Positions 30,862 to 40,994 of a stretch of DNA of 64,000 bases are shown here, in pieces. The first letter of the stretch is position 1. The number at the start of each line of letters is the position of its first letter. The stretch is from the NCBI RefSeq assembly GCF_000215745.1, contig NC_015663.1, forward strand, positions 3,286,001 to 3,350,000. The letters are read 5' to 3'. The notes below the pieces were generated by a model that was given only the letters and a program-made list of their open reading frames with translations, searched no databases and was not told the DNA's origin. Source of the DNA: Klebsiella aerogenes KCTC 2190 (GTDB lineage: Bacteria; Pseudomonadota; Gammaproteobacteria; Enterobacterales; Enterobacteriaceae). The translations under genes were made by a program, and so were the position numbers.

Positions 30862-31320
30862 TTACTTCAGGCGCTCGGCAAGGTAGCGTTGGTAATCAGG
30901 GATTAAAATTTCAATCGGTTGATTAAAGTCCGGCGACTGGATAATAAAGTCAGCGGTGGCGGCATTCGTGGCTACCGGGATATTCCACACCGTCGCCAGA
31001 CGCAGGAGCGCTTTGACGTCAGGATCGTGCGGCACCGCATTGAGCGGATCCCAGAAGAAGATCAGTACATCAATTTTCCCTTCCGAAATCAGCGCGCCCA
31101 CCTGCTGGTCGCCGCCCATTGGGCCGCTCAGCATCGCTTTCACTTCCAGCCCGGTGGCGCGTGAGACCAGGTTGCCGGTGGTCCCGGTTGCGTAGAGCTG
31201 GTGCTGAGCCAGTAGCGCCTGGTGACGTTCGACCCATTTCATCAGCAAATCTTTGCAGTGATCGTGTGCTACCAGCGCGATATGTTTGCGTGCGGGTAAG
31301 GTACGTGTTGTCAGTTCCAT
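30862..31320 (-). CDS. mgsA: Methylglyoxal synthase
   Basis: The 152-residue enzyme is nearly identical to E. coli MgsA. Catalytic Asp71 lies in GPMGGDQQ; His19 (VAHDHC), His98 and Asp101 (NAVPHDPD) are also kept. It converts dihydroxyacetone phosphate to methylglyoxal when sugar phosphates build up. In E. coli yccT lies between mgsA and yccU; here only a short gap remains. Confidence 0.97.
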   Translation of the reverse strand: MELTTRTLPARKHIALVAHDHCKDLLMKWVERHQALLAQHQLYATGTTGNLVSRATGLEVKAMLSGPMGGDQQVGALISEGKIDVLIFFWDPLNAVPHDPDVKALLRLATVWNIPVATNAATADFIIQSPDFNQPIEILIPDYQRYLAERLK

Positions 31321-31477
31321 AATTGGGTTCCACTTATATTAACCTGCAGACAGAGTACTGGAAGTGACTGATGCTGCAAGCGTCGGAAAGAAAAATTTTG
31401 CCGTATCTGTGAGTTAGGCTTGATGGCTGGTTTACATGGATTAGCTTACACTAGGGCTAAAGCGCAGGAGGATTATG

Positions 31478-31891
31478 ATGAAAGAGAACGATATTGCTAG
31501 CATTCTGACCACCACCCGGACGATTGCGCTGGTAGGCGCCAGCGACAAACCCGATCGCCCGAGCTATCGGGTAATGAAATATCTGCTGGAACAGGGCTAC
31601 CACGTCATTCCGGTTTCACCAAAGGTCGCAGGTAAAACCCTACTTGGTCAACAAGGCTACGCAACCCTGGCGGAAGTTCCGGAAAAAGTCGATATGGTTG
31701 ATGTGTTCCGCAACTCTGAAGCGGCGTGGGGTGTGGCGCAAGAAGCGGTGGCCATCGGGGCGAAGACGTTGTGGATGCAGCTCGGCGTGATTAACGAGCA
31801 GGCTGCCGTCATGGCGCGTGAAGCGGGACTAAATGTGGTGATGGACCGTTGTCCGGCTATTGAAATTCCCCGACTAGGGTTAGCGAAGTAA
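31478..31891 (+). CDS. yccU: CoA-binding domain protein YccU
   Basis: The 137-residue protein is a stand-alone CoA-binding Rossmann domain ([20 protein letters not shown] ... [11 protein letters not shown]) very close to E. coli YccU. No catalytic role is established. Two consecutive ATGs (31475 and 31478) follow AGGAGG; the second has better spacing and matches the family. A strong terminator follows. The next genes belong to the inserted adhesin island. Confidence 0.93.
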   Translation: MKENDIASILTTTRTIALVGASDKPDRPSYRVMKYLLEQGYHVIPVSPKVAGKTLLGQQGYATLAEVPEKVDMVDVFRNSEAAWGVAQEAVAIGAKTLWMQLGVINEQAAVMAREAGLNVVMDRCPAIEIPRLGLAK

Positions 31892-31894
31892 AAT

Positions 31895-31921
31895 AAAACC
31901 CCGCATTTGCGGGGTTTTTTA
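31895..31921 (+). terminator. Terminator of yccU
   Basis: The stem AAAACCCCGC/GCGGGGTTTT with loop ATTT and a following T-run lies immediately after the yccU stop. Confidence 0.9.
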
Positions 31922-32503
31922 TGGACTTAATTTGCAGATAAGAACGTTATTACTTATTTAGATGAGCGAAACGTTTCGTCAATAAAGCTGTAATCTAATA
32001 AATGTTAATTACCCACAATATAACTGATGTTTATTTATTTTTGGTGGGCAGTAATAGAATGAAAAAATATTAAAAAACACACCGAAGATCGTTTTTTTAA
32101 TTGGCACGGAAAAACTATGGTTTTTATTTTGTGTTGTTTATAAATTTTAATGATTAAAAATAATTTATCTTTTTATGATTAAAATAGATGAAATCCGTCA
32201 CAGATTTTTTTGATATGACGCTAACTCGATACAAAAGGAAATGAGAAAGCCAGGAAGTATAATTTTTATTACCATAGCTTTCGGTTATGAGTTACAAAGC
32301 TGGCATGAAAAATAATGTCATGTCAAAATGTGTCTTTTTAGTTATTTTTTAATTTAATCATTGGTTTGTTGTTGTTTCAGTGTGTTTCATTTTTATTTTG
32401 TAACATCCTTGCGAGGCCGTAGGTTCTGGTATATCTAATAAGATGCATAATTAAGAATTATCCCAAACCTCTGACTGCGTCTTCATCTCAAGGGTGCTTC
32501 CTG
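31922..32503 (+). promoter_or_regulatory. AT-rich leader of the adhesin island
   Basis: This region of about 580 bases has no gene and is far more AT-rich than its neighbours, with many A/T runs (for example 32030-32190). It must hold the adhesin promoter. Such composition is typical of H-NS-silenced, acquired loci. A perfect 12-base palindrome CGAAACGTTTCG lies at 31967-31978. An AAGGG element lies about nine bases before the adhesin ATG. I cannot place the promoter boxes reliably. Confidence 0.55.
31967..31978. promoter_or_regulatory. Perfect palindrome, possible LacI/GalR-type operator
   Basis: CGAAACGTTTCG has the central CG and AAACGTTT core seen in operators of LacI-family regulators such as FruR/Cra and PurR. 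It is the only strong dyad I noticed upstream of the adhesin. Which protein binds it is unknown. Confidence 0.35.
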
Positions 32504-35500
32504 ATGAAAAATATAAATGTGACAGCAAAAGACACAGGTGTTAAATACACCGTTGATGGCAATCAAGTTAACTTAAACACGCAGTCGGTGGTGGTATTAC
32601 ATATTAAGCGAGAGGATATTAGTTCCTACGCCAGGCAAGGTAATGATCTTGTTCTGAAAATAAATGACGGTAGCACCCTTACGCTAAAAAACTTTTTTGT
32701 TAATGATGCTAATGGGCATCATAGTGATTTAGTGCTACAGGATGATGACACTGGCGCATTGTGGTGGCTTGACGGGGCTGGAACCAGCGATGCGCATTAT
32801 TCTCTCATCAGTGATATTTCAGGACTTCTAGCCGCAGGAAGCTCTGGCGGCAGTATCGCGCCATGGGTAATGGCGGGTGCGGCTTTGCTTGGTGTAGGGG
32901 CGATGATTGCGGGATCTTCCGATAAAGATCATTCCTCGCATTCTTCGAACGATGATACTGACTCTGATGCCGACAGTGACTCGGACTCGGACTCTGACAG
33001 TGACTCCGATCTTGGCGGCCACGAAAGTGATGCTGATGCGGACTCCGACAGCGATTCCGATTCTGACAGCGATTCCGACTCTGACAGCGACTCCGATTCC
33101 GACAGTGATTCGGACTCTGACAGCGATTCGGACTCTGACAGCGATTCGGACTCCGACAGTGACTCTGACTCTGACAGCGATTCGGACTCTGACAGTGACT
33201 CTGACTCTGACAGTGACTCTGACTCTGACAGCGATTCGGACTCTGACAGCGATTCGGACTCCGACAGCGATTCGGACTCCGACAGCGACTCGGATTCCGA
33301 CAGCGATTCCGACTCCGACAGCGACTCGGATTCTGACAGCGACTCGGACTCGGACAGCGACTCCGATTCCGACAGCGATTCGGACTCTGACAGCGACTCG
33401 GACTCTGACAGCGACTCGGACTCTGACAGCGACTCGGATTCTGACAGTGATTCCGATTCGGACAGCGATTCCGATTCGGACAGCGATTCCGACTCTGACA
33501 GCGATTCGGACTCTGACAGCGATTCGGACTCCGACAGTGACTCTGACTCTGACAGCGATTCGGACTCTGACAGTGACTCTGACTCTGACAGTGACTCTGA
33601 CTCTGACAGCGATTCGGACTCTGACAGCGATTCGGACTCCGACAGCGATTCGGACTCCGACAGCGACTCGGATTCCGACAGCGATTCCGACTCCGACAGC
33701 GACTCGGATTCTGACAGCGACTCGGACTCCGACAGCGACTCCGATTCTGACAGCGATTCCGACTCCGACAGTGACTCCGATTCGGACTCTGACAGCGATT
33801 CGGACTCCGACAGCGATTCGGACTCCGACAGCGACTCGGATTCCGACAGCGATTCCGACTCTGACAGCGACTCGGACTCCGACAGCGACTCCGATTCTGA
33901 CAGCGATTCCGACTCCGACAGTGACTCCGATTCGGACTCTGACAGTGACTCCGATTCGGACAGCGACTCGGATTCTGACAGTGATTCGGACTCCGACAGT
34001 GACTCCGACTCTGACAGCGACTCGGACTCCGACAGTGATTCCGATTCAGACAGCGACTCCGACAGCGATTCGGATTCTGACAGTGATTCGGATTCTGACA
34101 GTGACTCGGATTCCGACAGCGATTCCGATTCTGACAGCGATTCCGATTCTGACAGCGATTCCGATTCTGACAGCGATTCCGATTCTGACAGTGATTCCGA
34201 CTCCGACAGTGATTCCGACTCCGACAGTGATTCCGATTCCGACAGCGACTCGGACTCCGACAGTGACTCCGATTCGGACAGTGACTCGGATTCGGACAGT
34301 GACTCGGATTCGGACAGTGATTCGGACTCGGACAGCGATTCCGACTCTGACAGTGATTCGGACTCCGACAGTGATTCCGATTCTGACAGCGACTCTGACA
34401 GTGATTCCGACTCTGACAGCGACTCGGACTCCGACAGCGACTCGGATTCTGACAGTGACTCCGACTCTGACAGCGACTCGGATAGCGACAGCGACTCGGA
34501 CTCTGACAGTGATTCCGATTCAGACAGCGACTCCGACAGCGATTCGGATTCTGACAGTGACTCGGACTCCGACAGTGACTCGGACTCCGACAGCGACTCG
34601 GACTCCGACAGTGACTCCGATTCGGACAGCGATTCCGACTCAGACAGCGACTCGGACTCAGACAGCGACTCGGACTCTGACAGCGACTCGGACTCTGACA
34701 GCGATTCGGATTCGGACAGCGACTCGGATTCCGACAGTGACTCCGATTCGGACAGTGACTCCGATTCGGACAGCGACTCGGATTCCGACAGCGATTCCGA
34801 CTCTGACAGCGATTCGGATTCGGACAGCGACTCGGATTCTGACAGCGATTCGGATAGCGACAGCGATTCTGACGCCGACAGTGACTCTGACAGCGATTCG
34901 GACTCCGACAGTGACTCCGACTCCGACAGCGATTCAGACTCGGATAGCGACAGCGACTCGGACTCTGACAGCGACTCGGATTCTGACAGCGATTCGGACT
35001 CTGACAGCGACTCGGATTCTGACAGCGATTCGGACTCTGACAGCGACTCGGATTCTGACAGCGATTCGGACTCGGACAGCGACTCGGATTCGGACAGCGA
35101 CTCGGATTCGGACAGCGATTCCGACTCTGACAGTGATTCGGACTCCGACAGTGATTCCGATTCTGACAGCGACTCGGATTCCGACAGTGACTCCGATTCG
35201 GATTCTGACTCTGATTCGGACTCCGACTGCGACTCGGATTCGGACAGCGATTCGGACTCTGACAGTGATTCCGATTCGGACAGCGACTCCGACAGCGATT
35301 CGGATTCTGACAGTGACTCGGACTCCGACAGTGACTCGGACTCCGACAGCGACTCGGACTCCGACAGCGACTCCGATTCTGACAGTGATTCCGACTCTGA
35401 CAGCGATTCCGACTCTGACTCGGACTCCGACAGCGATTCGGACTCCGACAGCGATTCGGACTCCGACAGCGATTCGGACTCCGACAGCGATTCGGATTCC

Positions 35501-38020
35501 GACAGCGATTCGGATTCGGACAGTGACTCCGATTCGGACAGTGACTCCGATTCGGACAGCGACTCGGATTCTGACAGCGACTCCGACTCCGACAGCGACT
35601 CGGATTCTGACAGCGACTCGGATTCGGACAGCGACTCGGATTCGGACAGCGACTCGGATTCGGACAGCGATTCGGACTCTGACAGCGACTCGGATTCTGA
35701 CAGCGACTCGGACTCTGACAGCGACTCGGATTCTGACAGCGACTCGGATTCGGACAGCGACTCGGACTCTGACAGCGACTCGGATTCGGACAGTGATTCC
35801 GATTCCGACAGCGACTCGGACTCCGACAGCGACTCGGACTCCGACAGCGACTCCGATTCTGACAGTGATTCCGACTCTGACAGCGATTCCGACTCTGACT
35901 CGGACTCCGACAGCGATTCGGATTCGGACAGCGACTCGGATTCCGACAGCGATTCGGACTCCGACAGTGACTCGGATTCTGACAGCGATTCGGACTCTGA
36001 CAGCGACTCCGATTCTGACAGCGATTCGGACTCCGACAGTGACTCCGATTCGGACAGTGATTCGGATTCGGACAGTGACTCCGATTCTGACAGTGACTCG
36101 GATTCGGACAGCGATTCGGACTCTGACAGCGACTCGGACTCCGATAGCGATTCAGATTCCGATAGCGATTCAGATTCCGAACCGCAGGCAAATGATGATA
36201 CGCATACGGCAGCTATCGATACCGTAGAAGGCAATCTGAATAACGTGACCGGCACAGCGAGCCAGCTGTTGGGCGTCACCTTACTCAATACGGTTGATGT
36301 TTCGCTGCTGGCAGCAAACTCGACAAAATTCTCGGTCAGTGAAGGAACGACCGAAGATGTGACGATTGCTGTCACCGGTTCAACATTGCTGAGTTTGCAG
36401 TCTGTACTGGCGCTGCTGGGGCAACTGGTGGGAGGCGCATCATCCATTACCGCCGATCTGTCGATTGTGAATACCGACACCGGGGAGGTGGTGCAGATTA
36501 TCCCGGATGCCGTGAGCATGACACCGTCGCTGGCGTTACTGAACCTGGTTTACTCCGGCAGTGCGACCTTCAGCGACTTGCCGGCAGGGAATTATGCGGT
36601 GGTGATTTCTTCACCGCAGGCATCAGGTGGCCTGGCCGCAGTGGTTGATGAACTGGCGTCGGCAAATCTGTTGTCGGTAGCGCAAGCAACGATCACGGAT
36701 TCTACGGAATACACCTCGACTGCTATTGCCGGCAATGTTCTGACTGCAGATGCGGGCGGCGATGTAGCGGATACCGGTGAGGGTATTACGGTAAGCAAAA
36801 TTGCCTCCAGCGTGCAGACCACACCGCTCGATGTCACGGCAGCAGGTATCGTGATCAATGGTCTCTACGGACAACTAACGATCCATGCGGACGGCAGTTA
36901 TACCTACAAAGCAACAGGGGATGCAGACGCTGTTGGGCAGGCGGATGTCTTTACCTACACGATTGTGGATGCGAATGGTCATACTGCGACGGCCACGTTG
37001 ACAATTAATATCGTGGCAGGAAGTGATATCGGAGAATCTGATGCTGATGCAGATTCGGACAGCGACTCGGACTCTGACAGCGATTCGGATAGCGACAGCG
37101 ACTCGGATTCGGACAGTGACTCCGATTCGGACAGCGACTCGGATTCCGACAGCGATTCGGATTCTGACAGCGACTCGGATTCGGACAGCGATTCGGATTC
37201 TGACAGTGACTCTGACTCGGACAGTGATTCGGACTCCGACAGTGATTCCGATTCGGACAGCGACTCGGATTCCGACAGCGATTCGGATTCGGACAGTGAC
37301 TCCGATTCGGATAGCGACAGCGATTCGGACTCTGACAGCGATTCGGATTCTGACAGCGATTCGGATTCTGACAGCGATTCGGATTCTGACAGCGACTCGG
37401 ACTCTGACAGCGACTCGGACTCTGACAGTGATTCCGATTCCGACAGCGACTCGGACTCTGACAGCGACTCGGACTCTGACAGTGATTCCGATTCCGACAG
37501 CGACTCGACTCGGATTCGGACAGCGATTCCTCCGACTCCGACAGCGACTCGGATTCCGACAGCGATTCCTCCGACTCCGACAGCGACTCGGATTCCGACA
37601 GCGATTCCGACTCCGACAGCGACTCGGATTCTGATTCGGACAGCGATTCGGACTCGGACAGCGACTCGGATTCGGACAGCGATTCGGATTCGGACAGCGA
37701 CTCGGATTCGGACAGCGATTCGGACTCCGACAGCGACTCGGATTCGGACAGCGATTCGGACTCCGACAGCGACTCGGACTCTGACAGTGATTCTGACTCG
37801 GATAGCGATTCGGATTCTGACAGTGACTCTGACTCGGATAGCGATTCGGATTCTGACAGCGACTCTGACTCTGACTCTGACAGCGACTCGGACTCCGACA
37901 GCGACTCGGATTCTGTTGAGGCAATACCTGATACCAACAGTTCTGAGGTTGTGCAGCATTACGGCAACCTTAATGGTACCGAAGGTAATCTGTCGCAGTT
38001 GGTTGGCGTCTCGCTGTTAA
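32504..38020 (+). CDS. Giant Bap-like SD-repeat adhesin, N-terminal part (frameshifted)
   Basis: The frame encodes 1838 residues. Residues 1-105 form a BapA-type prefix domain ([20 protein letters not shown] ... [15 protein letters not shown]), followed by a hydrophobic glycine-rich segment (about 117-137, [20 protein letters not shown]). An SD array of about 1070 residues follows (153-1225). Then comes a VCBS/Bap-type repeat module of about 285 residues ([16 protein letters not shown] ... [12 protein letters not shown]), then the second SD array. At about 37508 one base is missing, so the last 170 residues read out of frame as an Arg/Thr/Ile/Pro-rich tail ending at 38020. No Sec signal is present, as expected for a type I secreted protein. 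With the base restored the protein would be about 2773 residues. Predicted role: surface adhesion and biofilm. Confidence 0.85.
32960..36178 (+). repeat. SD array 1: 18-base degenerate repeat
   Basis: About 3.2 kb encodes alternating Asp-Ser. The DNA unit is mostly 18 bases, GAYAGYGAYTCNGAYTCN, with AGY serine at every third serine, plus occasional 12- or 24-base variants. A short break (DLGGHE near 33009-33026) lies close to its start. Third bases are shuffled while the amino acids hardly change: I see only one Ala (codon near 34872) and one Cys (TGC near 35228) in the main array. Long exact duplications occur inside, for example 33113-33351 repeated at 33491-33729. Confidence 0.95.
37037..37914 (+). 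repeat. SD array 2
   Basis: A second array of about 880 bases with the same 18-base pattern follows the first VCBS-like module and opens with [10 protein letters not shown], much as array 1 does. It contains the frameshift near 37508. A 39-base unit with an extra TCC codon occurs twice (37510-37587), giving Ser-Ser in the restored frame. Confidence 0.93.
37502..37513 (+). other. Frameshift site (one base missing) in the adhesin gene
   Basis: The run GACTCG-ACTCGGATTCGG lacks one G compared with every neighbouring unit (GACTCGGACTCGGAT). Upstream the coding frame is phase 2 and downstream phase 1, which stays open to 40824. A single missing base fully explains the break. Confidence 0.85.
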
Positions 38021-40824
38021 GCACGATTAATGTGTCACTGCTGTCTGGCAGTAGTTTCCGCTTCAACGTGGATAACAACACCACAGAAAATATGACTGTT
38101 GATGTCAGCGGCGTGTCACTGCTTTCAACCGGCGGACTGCTAACTTCGATAGTCAATCTGTTGGGGGCTGGAAATACGTTGACGGCCGACCTCTCGGTGA
38201 TTGATGTCGCAACTGGACGAGTGGTCGCAATTGACCCTGGAAGTGTGAATATCAGCGCGACATTACTTGGCGGGCTGGTGTATAGCGGTACGGCATCCTT
38301 CGAGAACTTACCGGCAGGAAACTATGCGTTGGCGATTTCCTCACCGAATTCTGATGGGGTATTGGTTAGCTTGATTAATACGCTCGCGGGAGCGGGTGTA
38401 GCCACCTTTGTCGAGGCAACGGTAACCGATTCGTTGGGTTATAGCGGAAGCACCGTCACCGGCAACGTGCTGGAGGGTTCTGAAAATGGCGACATGGCTG
38501 ATAGCGGTACGGGTCTGTCAGTTACCACTGTCACCGCGACATCTGCGGCGGGTGAACCTCACTCAGTCAACGGCGGCACAATATCAGTAACGGGGGCTTA
38601 TGGCGTACTGACGATTAATGCTGACGGTAGCTATACCTATCAGGCGTCTGGTAAGGCGGGTTCGGCAGGTAATGCGGATGTATTCACATACACCATTACG
38701 GACAGCAATGGCGTGCAATCAACCACCACACTGACCATCAATATTGGCCAGGAGGTTGAATCGGCCCAGGCCAATCCGGATACCCAGGCTTACTACGTCG
38801 GGAATGTCGATGACAATATTGATATACAGGGAGGTAATGTCGTTCAACTGGCTGGACTTTCCTTACTCAATACGGTGAATGTCGCACTGCCGACAAATGG
38901 CTTTAAATTTACCGTAGCTGACGGGACTGAACAGGATGTCACCCTGGCCGTTACGGGGTCAACAACCTTAAGCGTGGCGCTTGGCGCGGTCACTCTGGAT
39001 CTTATCCTGGTGAATACCGATACCAACCAGATTGTCGGCGTCATTAAGGATGGAATTTCGGCAACACCGCAGGGGCTCCTTGGATTAAGCCTGCAGTACG
39101 CGGGTGGCGGTGAGTTCGAAAAAATTGGTGCCGGTAACTATATGGTCGTTATTTCGTCGCCGACGACTGGAGGATTGATTGGTTCGATACTGAATCTGAA
39201 TTTGGGCACCAGCATTAGTATGGAGGTGACTGATTCGACTAAATACGTGACGGGGAATGTTCTGCACACCGATAGCGATGGTGATGTTGGCGATACAGGT
39301 AATGGAATTACCGTAAGCAGCATCCAGTTTGGATCGCAGGTCGAGACCGTCACTGCCAGCGGCGTCACGATTAACGGCACCTACGGTACTCTGACTATCA
39401 AGTCTGATGGTAGCTATAGTTATCATGCTAATGGAACAACCGGTGTGGGTCAGAGTGATGTCTTCACCTATACGATAACGGATACGCTGGGTCATACATC
39501 GTCGACAACGCTGACGATGAACATTGAGTCAACGCCAGCGATAGCGGTTGATGATATCGCCTCCCTGTCGGTGGCGACGGCAATGCAGTCGGTTACCTGG
39601 ACGCAAAGCGTCAGTAATCTTGCGGTGACAAATGCAGCAGTAGCGGCTAATACGACATCGACGACTAACGTTACAAGCCAGAACTTTACCGTCGCTGAAG
39701 GCCGGGAAGTGGATAACGCTTCCATCACCCTAAATCTGAGTGGCACCAGGACTAGTGGCTTGACTGTCTTGAACGGCGATCTCTCAGGGACAGTCACATT
39801 GGTTCATCATGTGATGGTTGACGGGGTAATGACTGATGTGACGGTCTGGAGCGGGCCTTTGAGTATGGCTCTGGATGGTGTCCCCATCATAAGCCCGACA
39901 ACGGATACGGACACTGTGACGCTTAACCTGGTTAATGGAACTACTCCGGTACAACTTGCCGCAGGTGATTATACTCTGAGTATTAGTCATACGATGCAGG
40001 CTGGACCGGCAATGACATACAACCTGGCGGCGAGCGTGACGGGAACCGAGATTCATACCGATGCGCATCTGACGGCCGCGCAATCTGTGGCCGGCAATAT
40101 CCTCGACGGTTCTGGCGCAGACGGGGTTCAGGATACGCTTGGATCATTGCATAGCGGGTTCACGATAACGGGGGAAAACAATCTGGGTGTCGTGACGCAT
40201 TGGACATTCCATACTGATGGAACCTTGACCAACGACACAGGAACCAGCGCGACTAACGGGAAAGCTGTGCTGTATGGTGAATATGGAACGCTGACCATTG
40301 ATGGGCAGGGAGGTTATACCTATCAGCTGAATAGCGGTATCAATACTGATGCCATTACGGCTAAGGAGACGTTTACTTACACGCTTATTAGTAGTGATGG
40401 CGGTAGTTCGACGGCGAATTTGACCATCGATCTCCATCCGCAGATTGCCGGCAGCGTCAATGACGATAGCATTCACAGTACGGCTTACGATGACACCTAT
40501 AGCATGGGAGTGGGCGCCGATACGGTGGTCTATAACCTGTTGGCGGATGACAACACGGGGGGCAACGGCAGCGATACCTGGAACGATTTCTCGGTCGCCC
40601 AGGGAGACCATATCGATGTCTCTGCGCTGCTGGTCGGCTGGAATGGATCCAGTGATACGCTGGGTAACTATATTACGCTGAGCTATGTCGGCGGTAATAC
40701 CGTGGTGTCTATCGACCGCGATGGTTCGGGTGGAACGACGCACCAGCCAGCGACGTTAATCACGCTGCAGGGGGTCCATATCAATTCGCTCGACGAGCTG
40801 ATTGATACCAATAACTCGCACTAA
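37510..40824 (+). CDS. Giant SD-repeat adhesin, C-terminal part with type I secretion signal
   Basis: This frame continues the adhesin after the missing base; its first ATG is only at 37951, in the middle of a domain, so it is not an independent gene. It finishes SD array 2 (to 37914) and then has further Bap/VCBS-like modules at about 37950-38755, 38780-39530 and 39550-40440. Each opens with a leucine-rich adhesin module ([17 protein letters not shown]) and ends in DGSYTYQ...[13 protein letters not shown] strands. The last 120 residues are a type I secretion C-terminal target domain of the VCA0849 type ([26 protein letters not shown], then [11 protein letters not shown]). It is the exported end of the substrate of the adjacent transporter. 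Confidence 0.85.
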
Positions 40825-40994
40825 AATCAGGCCATATCACGGGTGGCGCAGGGAGGCGCCGCCATTATGGCTTTATACGCTGGAGGTGAAACGACGAAAA
40901 ACAACCCCGGAAACGATGGGCAATCGTTAAATAAAAAGAATGATGCGAAAAGAGTATATCCATATTTTCAGTGTGCTTTCTGAAGGGTAATTTT
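40825..40994 (+). promoter_or_regulatory. Gap between adhesin and secretion genes
   Basis: This 170-base gap contains a GC-rich dyad (GGCGC...GCGCC near 40844-40860) without a following T-run, then an AT-rich stretch, then AAGGG before the next ATG. It could allow partial termination or separate expression of the transporter from the adhesin. I cannot decide which. Confidence 0.4.

Noticed and set aside
33039..36178. CRISPR-like regular repeat
   Set aside because: Units are contiguous with no unique spacers, encode an Asp-Ser protein in frame, and have no cas genes nearby.
32907..36227. Forward open frame of about 1100 residues rich in Thr/Arg/Ile/Pro in another phase
   Set aside because: It is the SD repeat read one base off; there is no ribosome site or recognisable domain.
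32929..36519. Reverse-strand open frames of more than 1000 residues (SESESL-type and Arg/Asn/Cys-rich) across the SD arrays
   Set aside because: The 18-base repeat has no stops in most frames, so long shadows are unavoidable. Third-base shuffling conserves only the forward SD frame, and the shadow frames have no family features.
37951..40824. C-terminal adhesin half as an independent gene starting at the ATG at 37951
   Set aside because: That ATG lies inside a repeat module with no good ribosome site, and the frame is open upstream to the frameshift. It is the continuation of the same gene.
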